A stretch of DNA of 7,650 nucleotides. It comes from Flammeovirgaceae bacterium. Its GTDB lineage: Bacteria > Bacteroidota > Bacteroidia > Cytophagales > MED-G16. The stretch is from assembly GCA_002701745.1 (NCBI GenBank), contig NZWZ01000028.1, positions 19,697 through 27,346 of the forward strand. The letters run 5' to 3'. A program made the translations under genes and the position numbers. The notes under the pieces are model-generated. The model saw only the letters and a list, made by a program, of their open reading frames with translations. It was not told the DNA's origin and ran no database searches. This document shows, one piece after another, positions 1-6,379 of the stretch; position 1 is the stretch's first letter; every line of letters starts with the position of its first letter.

Positions 1-7
1 TATAAAA

Positions 8-1519
8 ATGAGCATATTAACTTTTTTTGCTCGTTTTTTCTTAAAAAATAGAGAGAAGTCTATATCTGACTTTAAGGCAAATGCTAAAAAAGATCAAAAA
101 GAAATTTTATCTGCATTAACTCAAAGAGGTAGCAATACTTTATATGGAAAGGAATATGATTTTAGTTCTATAGAATCTTATAATGATTACTCAGCAAAAG
201 TTCCCATTGTTAATTATGAAGATTTTTTTGAAAAAATAAAGAGCGTTCTTAACGGTGATAAAAATGTGATATGGCCAGAAGAAATAACCTGGTTTGCAAA
301 GTCATCTGGAACTACAAACGATGTTAGCAAGTTCATTCCAGTTTCTAAGGAATCTTTGGATCTTAATCATTTAAAAGCAGGTAGAGACCTTCTATCTGTT
401 TATCTAAAAAATAACAAGAAGTCAAAACTATTTGATGGTTTAGCTTTGGCTCTTGGTGGCAGCAAACAAATAACGCCTTATGATGATAAGAAAAAAATTT
501 TTACTGGAGACATTTCTGCTATTTTATTAAAAAATCTTCCATTTTGGGCATCATATCTTAGAACGCCAAGTATTGATGTGGCTCTTATGCCAGAATGGGA
601 AAAGAAAATTAAAACAATGGCAGAAATTACATCAAAACAAAACATTACTAACCTATCAGGAGTTCCAACATGGACCATTGTTTTGATAAAGGAGGTTCTA
701 AAGATTACTGGTAAAAAAAACATATTAGAAGTTTGGCCAAATCTTGAGCTTTTTATTCATGGAGCCGTTTCCTTTTTGCCTTACAAAAGCTTATTTAAAG
801 ATTTAATTCCTAGTAGCCATATGAATTATCAAGAAACTTATAATGCCTCTGAGGGATTTTTTGCTTTTCAAGATGACCTTAATTCTAATTCAATGTTATT
901 ACTTACCAACCATGGTGTCTTTTATGAATTTGAAGATAGTAAGTCAAAAAAAACAACTGATATCTCTGGGGTTAAACTTAACAGAGATTATGCTTTAATT
1001 ATATCAACTTTTTCCGGTTTGTGGAGGTATAGAATTGGTGACACAATTAAATTTGTTTCCTTAAATCCTTATAAAATATTAATAACAGGTAGAACTAAAC
1101 ATTTTATTAATGCTTTTGGTGAGGAGTTGGTGATTGAAAACACTGATTTAGCATTATCAAGAACTTGTAAAAAACTATCTGTGTCATTTTATAATTATTC
1201 TGCTGCTCCAATATTTATTACAGGTACAAAAAGAGGTGCACATGAGTGGATTATTGAGTTCATTGAAGAGCCAAAAAACAAAGAAAAATTTATAAATCTA
1301 TTAGACGGAGAATTACGAAAAATTAATTCGGATTATGACGCTAAAAGATATAAAGATATAGCAATCAAGCAACCGAAGATTCATTTTGTAAAGACTGGAT
1401 TTTTTGATTACTGGCTTAAATCAAAGGGTAAACTTGGGGGGCAAAACAAAATACCTAGACTATCAAATGACAGAAAATACCTAGACAGTATGCTAGAGCA
1501 TGTTAGTCTTTTTCAATAA
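8..1519 (+). CDS. GH3-family acyl-adenylating enzyme (GH3 auxin-responsive promoter family protein)
   Basis: A 503-residue protein of the GH3 branch of the ANL adenylating superfamily. Family members activate a carboxylic acid with ATP to an acyl-AMP and, in plants, pass it to an amino acid; the bacterial substrate is generally unknown. All three nucleotide-binding motifs are visible: SSGTTND followed by SKFIP at residues 99-111 (phosphate loop), YNASEG at 278-283, and YRIGD at 341-345, then GRTKHFINAFGEE at 361-373 leading into the C-terminal lid. The C-terminus has the KGKLGGQNKIPRLS block (473-486) that I associate with Bacteroidota homologues. No signal peptide or clear membrane segment is seen, although the first 12 residues are hydrophobic; it is probably cytosolic. 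Length is normal for bacterial GH3 proteins. The ATG lies only 7 bases from the window edge, so the upstream context and a longer start cannot be judged. Its 3' end overlaps the convergent map gene by 17 bp. Family call is firm; reaction and substrate are not. Confidence 0.93.
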   Translation: MSILTFFARFFLKNREKSISDFKANAKKDQKEILSALTQRGSNTLYGKEYDFSSIESYNDYSAKVPIVNYEDFFEKIKSVLNGDKNVIWPEEITWFAKSSGTTNDVSKFIPVSKESLDLNHLKAGRDLLSVYLKNNKKSKLFDGLALALGGSKQITPYDDKKKIFTGDISAILLKNLPFWASYLRTPSIDVALMPEWEKKIKTMAEITSKQNITNLSGVPTWTIVLIKEVLKITGKKNILEVWPNLELFIHGAVSFLPYKSLFKDLIPSSHMNYQETYNASEGFFAFQDDLNSNSMLLLTNHGVFYEFEDSKSKKTTDISGVKLNRDYALIISTFSGLWRYRIGDTIKFVSLNPYKILITGRTKHFINAFGEELVIENTDLALSRTCKKLSVSFYNYSAAPIFITGTKRGAHEWIIEFIEEPKNKEKFINLLDGELRKINSDYDAKRYKDIAIKQPKIHFVKTGFFDYWLKSKGKLGGQNKIPRLSNDRKYLDSMLEHVSLFQ

Positions 1520-2267
1520 AATCAAAGGAGGATAATATGTTAGGTTTACCATCAACTACAGCAATATTATGCTCAAAGTGAGCAGACGGCTTCCTGTCTT
1601 TGGTGATGACAGTCCAACCGTCACTTCCCTGTTCTACTTCTTTCCCTCCAAGGTTAATCATTGGTTCTATGGCAACTACTAAACCATTTTGGATTTTTGG
1701 CCCTGTATTTTCAGTTCCGAAGTTTGGTATGTCTGGTTCTTCATGAAGGCTTTTTCCAAGTCCATGCCCAACAAGTTCTCTTACTACGCCATAGCCGTGA
1801 CTTTCTGTGAATTGTTGAATTTCTGCACTAACATCACCAATTTTATTTCCAACTTTTAATTTTTCAATTCCCTTATAAAGTGATTCTTTAGTTATTTCCA
1901 GTAGTTTTTTTATGTCTTCTTTTACTTCCCCAACAGTAAATGTGTAGGCGTGATCACCGTAATATTCATTCATTAGAACCCCGCAATCAATAGAAATAAT
2001 GTCTCCATTTTTTAATGGCTTATTTCCTGGTATCCCATGGACTACCTCCTCATTAATTGATATGCATAATGAATTTGGAAACCCATACATTCCAAGAAAA
2101 CCTGGTTCTCCTCCGTGATCTCTTATAAAAGTTTCTGCTATCTTATCTAAATCAATGGGTAATGTCCCTGGAAATATATACTTATTTAATTCTCCAAGGG
2201 TCTTAGATACTAAAAGAGCACTTTTCTTTACAAGTTCGATTTCTTCTAAGTTTTTATAGACAATCAT
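1503..2267 (-). CDS. map: Type I methionine aminopeptidase
   Basis: A 254-residue cytosolic metallo-aminopeptidase that removes the initiator methionine from new proteins whose second residue is small. It has the pita-bread fold with no N-terminal zinc-finger extension, as in E. coli MAP. All five dinuclear metal ligands can be placed: D94 (SIDCG), D105 (GDHAYTF), H168 (VGHGLG), E201 (AIEPM) and E232 (HFEHN). The substrate and catalytic histidines are H77 (VVHGIP) and H175 (SLHEEP). Each lies exactly 3 residues before its E. coli counterpart, so the protein is collinear and should be active. The ATG sits 3 bp after the fumC stop on the same strand, so it is probably the second gene of a fumC-map transcript. 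No strong Shine-Dalgarno is present; GGA lies about 9 bases upstream. The stop lies inside the 3' end of the convergent GH3 gene. MAP is normally essential. Confidence 0.97.
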   Translation of the reverse strand: MIVYKNLEEIELVKKSALLVSKTLGELNKYIFPGTLPIDLDKIAETFIRDHGGEPGFLGMYGFPNSLCISINEEVVHGIPGNKPLKNGDIISIDCGVLMNEYYGDHAYTFTVGEVKEDIKKLLEITKESLYKGIEKLKVGNKIGDVSAEIQQFTESHGYGVVRELVGHGLGKSLHEEPDIPNFGTENTGPKIQNGLVVAIEPMINLGGKEVEQGSDGWTVITKDRKPSAHFEHNIAVVDGKPNILSSFDFIEKD

Positions 2268-2270
2268 TTG

Positions 2271-3656
2271 TTATCCAATCATCTTTTTGGGGTCTACCCA
2301 TTTGTCGAAGTCTTTTTCAGAAACAAGTTTTAGTTTTAGAGCAGCTTCTTTAAGAGTCAGGCCTTCTTCATGAGCTTTTTTTGCAATTTTTGCGGCGCTA
2401 TCATAACCTATATGGGTATTTAGCGCAGTAACTAGCATTAAGGATTTATCAAGTTTATCTTTAATTACGGTTTCATTTGCCTTTATTCCTACCACGCAGT
2501 TTTTGTTGAAAGATGAAGCTACATCTCCAAGTAATCTTGCAGAATTCAAAACGTTGTGCGCAATCATTGGCTTAAAAACATTAAGCTCAAAATGACCGCT
2601 CATTCCTCCGACTGAAACAGCTACATCATTTCCAATGACTTGTGAACAAACCATTGTTGCTGCTTCGCATTGCGTTGGATTAACCTTTCCGGGCATAATT
2701 GATGACCCAGGTTCATTAGCTGGCAATATAATTTCACCAATTCCACTTCTTGGTCCAGAAGATAACATTCTAATGTCATTTGCTATCTTCATGAAGGAAA
2801 CAGCACATCCTTTTAAAGCAGCAGACGCTTTTACCATTGCATCATTGGCGGCAAGAGCTTCAAATTTATTTTTTGCAGATTTAAATTTATATCCTGTGAT
2901 GTCAGAAATTTTTTCGGCAACCATTTTAGAGTATCCTTTGGGTGTATTAAGACCTGTTCCTACAGCAGTTCCTCCTAAAGCTAACTCTGAAAGATGAGCT
3001 AGAGACTCTTTCATTGTTTTAATTGAATTTTCAAGTTGGGTATAGTATCCACTGAATTCCATTCCAAGAGTAAGTGGTGTTGCGTCCATAAAATGTGTTC
3101 GTCCTATTTTAACAATGTTTTTAAATTCTTTAGACTTATTATTAATTTCCTTTGCTAGGTTTTCCATACAAGGAATAGTATAGCTTTTAATTAAGTGGAA
3201 TGCAGACATATTCATAGCTGTAGGAAAAGTATCGTTAGATGATTGTGATTTGTTTACATCATCATTTGGGTGAATTTTTTTCTCTTTATCTGTCAGCTTA
3301 CCGCCCATTACCACATGGGCTCTGTTTGCTATCACCTCATTAACATTCATATTAGACTGTGTTCCTGACCCAGTTTGCCATACTGATAAAGGAAAGTGGT
3401 CCATAAGTTTGCCGTCTATAATTTCTCCACACACACCAACAATAACTTCCATTTTCTTCTTATCTAATACACCAAGCTCATAATTTGTTTCTGCGGCAGC
3501 CATTTTAAGAACAGCAAAGCTTTCAATGATTTCCCACGGCATCTTTTCGTAACCAATATCGAAGTTTTGAAGAGATCTTTGAGTTTGCGCACCCCAATAT
3601 TTGCTTGAATCTACCTCAATATTTCCAATGGAATCTTTTTCTGTTCTTTTACTCAT
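2271..3656 (-). CDS. fumC: Class II fumarate hydratase (fumarase C)
   Basis: A 461-residue iron-independent fumarase that interconverts fumarate and L-malate in the TCA cycle as a cytosolic homotetramer. The superfamily signature [11 protein letters not shown] is at residues 317-327, with the mobile-loop serine at S318. [11 protein letters not shown] (185-195) supplies the active-site T187-H188 pair. SGTQSNMN (97-104) and [14 protein letters not shown] (129-142) supply the substrate-binding segments, including H129 of the second (B) site. These positions match E. coli FumC numbering directly, so the protein is full length and intact. The phrases [16 protein letters not shown] and MDATPLTLG favour fumarase over aspartase or argininosuccinate lyase in the same superfamily. 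It is the first gene of an apparent two-gene transcript with map, 3 bp downstream. No Shine-Dalgarno precedes the ATG; the leader is AT-only apart from one G, which suits Bacteroidota-style initiation. It is divergent from the iron-transport genes across 114 bp. Confidence 0.97.
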   Translation of the reverse strand: MSKRTEKDSIGNIEVDSSKYWGAQTQRSLQNFDIGYEKMPWEIIESFAVLKMAAAETNYELGVLDKKKMEVIVGVCGEIIDGKLMDHFPLSVWQTGSGTQSNMNVNEVIANRAHVVMGGKLTDKEKKIHPNDDVNKSQSSNDTFPTAMNMSAFHLIKSYTIPCMENLAKEINNKSKEFKNIVKIGRTHFMDATPLTLGMEFSGYYTQLENSIKTMKESLAHLSELALGGTAVGTGLNTPKGYSKMVAEKISDITGYKFKSAKNKFEALAANDAMVKASAALKGCAVSFMKIANDIRMLSSGPRSGIGEIILPANEPGSSIMPGKVNPTQCEAATMVCSQVIGNDVAVSVGGMSGHFELNVFKPMIAHNVLNSARLLGDVASSFNKNCVVGIKANETVIKDKLDKSLMLVTALNTHIGYDSAAKIAKKAHEEGLTLKEAALKLKLVSEKDFDKWVDPKKMIG

Positions 3657-3661
3657 ATTAA

Positions 3662-3669
3662 CAAAATTA
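3662..3669 (-). promoter_or_regulatory. fumC: Candidate Bacteroidota -7 box (TAATTTTG) for fumC
   Basis: On the minus strand the octamer TAATTTTG fits the Bacteroidota -7 consensus TAnnTTTG at every fixed base. It ends only 5 bp before the fumC ATG, which would place transcription start at or next to the start codon and give an almost leaderless mRNA. No TTG or TTTG is found about 19-21 bp upstream (the sequence there is GGTTTA), so half of the promoter is missing. In such AT-rich DNA the octamer could be chance. Confidence 0.22.
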
Positions 3670-3672
3670 ACT

Positions 3673-3731
3673 ATAAATATTTTTAAACCTTTATCATTAA
3701 CAAGGTCTTTGCTGGTTTTTGATAAATATTT
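3673..3731 (+). repeat. Two direct copies of ATAAATATTT in the divergent promoter region
   Basis: The 10-mer ATAAATATTT occurs exactly at 3673-3682 and 3722-3731, 49 bp apart start to start. Each copy contains the perfect 8-bp palindrome AAATATTT. One copy lies near the fumC start and the other near the fbpA start, a placement that could suit a regulator binding both sides. The low sequence complexity means chance is a real alternative. The copies are certain; any function is inferred. Confidence 0.5.
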
Positions 3732-3770
3732 AGTTTATTTGCAGTTTGGAATTAATCTAAATAAGAAACT

Positions 3771-4793
3771 ATGAAAAAATTATTAGTAGCTCTTTTAATA
3801 ATAATTACTTCGTGCTCATCTAAAAAAGAAGAACTCAAGGAAGTTAATTTATACAGTCAAAGACATTACTCTGTCGACGAAGTACAATATAAAAATTTCG
3901 AAGATCTAACCGGTATTAAAGTTAATGTTGTCAAGGCTAATGCTGATGAACTTATCGAAAGACTAAAAAACGAAGGCGAAAACTCACCTGCTGATTTGTT
4001 TATTACTGTTGATGCAGGAAAATTATTTAAAGCTAGAGAGTCTAATCTTCTCCAGAAGCTCTCAACTGAGGTCATTGATAAAAATGTTAAAGAAGAACTT
4101 AGGGATCCAGACGGATACTGGACACCAATAACTTATAGAGCTCGAATTCTAGTGTACAGCAAGGAAAGAGTTCAAAAATCTGAGCTAAGTACTTATGAAG
4201 ATTTAATTAATCCGAAATGGAAAAATAGATTATTAGCTAGATCCTCTTCAAACGCATATAATCAAGCCTTAATGTCATCTTTAGTTGCAAATTTAGGCTC
4301 TGAAAAAGCTGCAGAGTGGTCAGGAGGTGTTGTTGCAAATTTTGCAAGGGATCCAAAAGGTAGCGATAGAGATCAGGTTAGAGCCATAGCTGCAGGTCAA
4401 GGAGACGTTGCTATAGTTAACTCTTATTATATCGGTATTCTTCTTTCATCAGAAAAAGACCAAGACGTAAGTGCAGGTAATTCTGTTGAAGTTTTTTTCC
4501 CAAATCAGGGTGAAAATGAAAGGGGTAGCCACATTAATGTTTCAGCAATAGGGTTAACAGCTAATTCTCCCAATAGAGAAAATGCAATAAAGCTAATTGA
4601 ATACTTGACAAGTGTTGAGGCTCAAGAAGTTTACATAAATAATAGCTATGAATACCCTGTAAATGCTAAAGTGGAACCATCTCAAATTGTAAAGAATTGG
4701 GGTGAGTTTAAGGTAGACCAGTTAAACTTAAATAAACTGGGTGAGTTTAGAGAGGAAGCTATAAAAATATTTGATTCTACAGGTTGGAAGTAA
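3771..4793 (+). CDS. fbpA: Ferric-iron ABC transporter substrate-binding lipoprotein (FbpA/FutA family)
   Basis: A 340-residue iron-binding protein that captures Fe3+ for the FbpB/FbpC importer. A short signal peptide (KK, then a hydrophobic run to about residue 13) ends in a lipobox-like ITSC at 12-15, so Cys15 is probably lipidated and the protein membrane-anchored; I chose this start because it gives that signal. The mature chain opens with VNLYSQRHY (25-33), the typical FbpA/FutA first strand. Iron ligands can be assigned by comparison with Campylobacter FbpA: H32 and Y33, Y163 (SSNAYNQ) and the tyrosine pair Y219-Y220 (VNSYYIG). Spacing between these agrees within one residue. The block RDPKGSDRDQVRAIAAGQGD (193-212) is also characteristic. 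Length is normal. It is first in a tight three-gene operon and its last 10 bases overlap fbpB. K-E-E at 19-21 follows the lipid cysteine and is discussed separately. The Fe3+ specificity is well supported by the tyrosines. Confidence 0.95.
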   Translation: MKKLLVALLIIITSCSSKKEELKEVNLYSQRHYSVDEVQYKNFEDLTGIKVNVVKANADELIERLKNEGENSPADLFITVDAGKLFKARESNLLQKLSTEVIDKNVKEELRDPDGYWTPITYRARILVYSKERVQKSELSTYEDLINPKWKNRLLARSSSNAYNQALMSSLVANLGSEKAAEWSGGVVANFARDPKGSDRDQVRAIAAGQGDVAIVNSYYIGILLSSEKDQDVSAGNSVEVFFPNQGENERGSHINVSAIGLTANSPNRENAIKLIEYLTSVEAQEVYINNSYEYPVNAKVEPSQIVKNWGEFKVDQLNLNKLGEFREEAIKIFDSTGWK

Positions 4794-6379
4794 ATAAAAA
4801 CAGTTTTATTCTAGAAAATAAAAGATGGGTTATTTCAAGCCTTCTCTTTTCAATTTTAATTTTATTACCAGTATTAATACTAATTTCAAATTTTTTTAGT
4901 GGTGATCAGAGTACCTTAAAATATTTGTTCGACACGGTTTTATTAGATTATAGTTTTAATACACTATATCTTATATTTTTAACATCTTTCGCCTCTTTAG
5001 TATTTGGCATTTTTCCAGCGTGGATAATAAGTAATTACGATTTTTTTGGAAGAAAATTCTTTGATATAGCATTATATCTCCCTTTAGCAATACCATCGTA
5101 TATTATGGCTTTTACCTATATTGATATTTTAAACTTTACTGGCCCTTTTCAGTCTTTTCTTAGAAGCTACTCTTTTTTACCTTCTGATTTTTTTAATATA
5201 GATTATCTTCAAATTGAGACTTTGGGAATATTGATGGGGATGGCTTTATACCCATATGTTTATACTGCTTCGAGAGTCTCTTTTAGTTTAATTGGTTCAA
5301 ACTATATCAACGTCTCAAAAAACCTTGGTCTTTCTAATTTTCAAACATTTTTTAGAGTGATATTGCCACTGTCTAGACCAGCAATAATGTCTGGATTGTT
5401 TTTGGTAATTATGGAGGTCCTAAATGAGTATGGGGCAGTAAAATATTTTGGGGTTAATACATATACATCTGGTATTTTTAGGTCGTGGTTTTCGTTGGGG
5501 GACATCAACGGCGCAATTCAATTAGCGTGTATTCTCTTATTTTTTGTTTTAGTTTTATTTTATTTAGAAAAGAAATCCATTAAGAGTTCTCAGTTTTATT
5601 ACTCTAAAAACTCCGATGTTTTTAGCGGAAAATTGAAGAAGTCAAATAAGCAAATAATACTTTTTTTAATATGCCTAATGCCTTTCCTTTTAGGGTTTAT
5701 CATTCCTGTTTTATCTATAACAGATAACGTTTTACATAATTTTTATGAAACCAACTTTTCTAAGTTATTTGAGTTAACTGGAAATTCAATATTTGTTTCA
5801 TCCTTATCAGCGATTATCATAATTGTAATTGCTTTATTTTTTCTGTTTGTTAATAGAATTTCAAAGGTTAAATCACTTTCATTTATAAATAATTTAATAT
5901 CTCTTGGTTATGCATTACCTGGCGCAGTTATAGGGCTTGGTTTAATCTTATTGTTTAGTTCTTATTCTCTAATAGGAACTTTTTATGTTCTTTTCTATGC
6001 ATATATTATTAGATTTCTTGCAGTAGGAAAATCACCTATAAAATCAAGTATTGAAAAGCAACCTGAAAGCTTCGATGATACTGGTAAAAACTTAGGATTA
6101 GGCCCCTTCAAGCTTTTAAAACAAATTCATCTTCCTGTAAATAAATACGCACTGGTTAGTGCTTTTATTTTGGTGTTTATTGATGTTATGAAAGAGCTGC
6201 CAATCACTTTAATTTTAAGACCGTTTAATTTTGATACGTTAGCGACTCAAACCTACGAGTTTGCTGTTGAAGAAATGCTCCCTTTGTCTAGTATTTATTC
6301 TCTTATAATTATAGTATTGTCCAGCGTGATGTTATTAATTTTGAAAAAATTTATCGATAAACAATTAAATGTATCTTGA
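4784..6379 (+). CDS. fbpB: Ferric-iron ABC transporter permease, two-module (FbpB family)
   Basis: A 531-residue inner-membrane permease with the duplicated architecture of FbpB/SfuB: two homologous halves, roughly 1-265 and 285-531, each with about six hydrophobic segments, so a single chain forms the whole channel. Each half has the cytoplasmic EAA-type loop that docks the ATPase: NLGLSNFQTFFRVILPLSRP at 180-199 and NLGLGPFKLLKQIHLPV at 436-452. Family-typical stretches follow each loop, such as EVLNEYGAVKYFGVNT (211-226) and DVMKELPITLILRPFNFDTL (467-486). The start is TTG at 4784, inside the last codons of fbpA (10-bp overlap). It is the only ATG/GTG/TTG in frame before the first membrane segment, and there is no well-spaced Shine-Dalgarno, so translational coupling to fbpA is likely. 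An ATT at 4808 cannot be excluded. It overlaps fbpC by 11 bp. Confidence 0.95.
   Translation: MEVNKNSFILENKRWVISSLLFSILILLPVLILISNFFSGDQSTLKYLFDTVLLDYSFNTLYLIFLTSFASLVFGIFPAWIISNYDFFGRKFFDIALYLPLAIPSYIMAFTYIDILNFTGPFQSFLRSYSFLPSDFFNIDYLQIETLGILMGMALYPYVYTASRVSFSLIGSNYINVSKNLGLSNFQTFFRVILPLSRPAIMSGLFLVIMEVLNEYGAVKYFGVNTYTSGIFRSWFSLGDINGAIQLACILLFFVLVLFYLEKKSIKSSQFYYSKNSDVFSGKLKKSNKQIILFLICLMPFLLGFIIPVLSITDNVLHNFYETNFSKLFELTGNSIFVSSLSAIIIIVIALFFLFVNRISKVKSLSFINNLISLGYALPGAVIGLGLILLFSSYSLIGTFYVLFYAYIIRFLAVGKSPIKSSIEKQPESFDDTGKNLGLGPFKLLKQIHLPVNKYALVSAFILVFIDVMKELPITLILRPFNFDTLATQTYEFAVEEMLPLSSIYSLIIIVLSSVMLLILKKFIDKQLNVS

Larger units (their letters stand above)
3657..3770. promoter_or_regulatory. 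Divergent intergenic region carrying the fumC-map and fbpABC promoters
   Basis: This is the only real intergenic space in the window: 114 bp, very AT-rich, between divergent fumC and fbpA, so promoters for both directions must lie here or just inside the genes. No strong sigma70 -35/-10 pair is evident on either strand. For fbpA, two partial Bacteroidota-type arrangements (TTTG then TAnnTTTG) exist: TTTG at 3708-3711 with TAGTTTAT at 3731-3738, and TTTG at 3718-3721 with GCAGTTTG at 3741-3748. Each has a 19-bp spacer and each matches only 4 of the 6 fixed bases of the downstream box. A loose inverted repeat, ATAAA (3722-3726) and TTTAT (3734-3738), could be an operator, but it is a poor match to the classic Fur box. 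That a promoter region lies here is safe; the exact elements are guesses. Confidence 0.6.

Noticed and set aside
478..723. 81-codon minus-strand open frame inside the GH3 gene
   Set aside because: It lies fully within a well-supported gene, shows no domain or convincing motif, and is best read as a shadow.
1524..1581. AAAGGAGG at 1524-1531 followed by ATG at 1537 and a 14-codon frame on the plus strand just after the GH3 stop
   Set aside because: It looks like a perfect ribosome site with a tiny gene, but the bases are the complement of map codons for Ser-Ser-Phe near its C-terminus, and other genes here do not use strong Shine-Dalgarno sites. Chance is the best explanation.
2635..2997. 120-codon plus-strand open frame opposite fumC
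   Set aside because: It is antisense to the conserved catalytic region of fumC and its composition mirrors that gene; no independent support.
3721..3739. Fur box upstream of fbpA
   Set aside because: The best 19-mer matches the classic consensus at only about 11 positions, which is unremarkable in such AT-rich sequence. Iron control is plausible from gene function but not shown here.
3866..4075. 69-codon minus-strand open frame opposite fbpA
   Set aside because: It is antisense to the conserved N-terminal lobe of FbpA, with no recognisable features.
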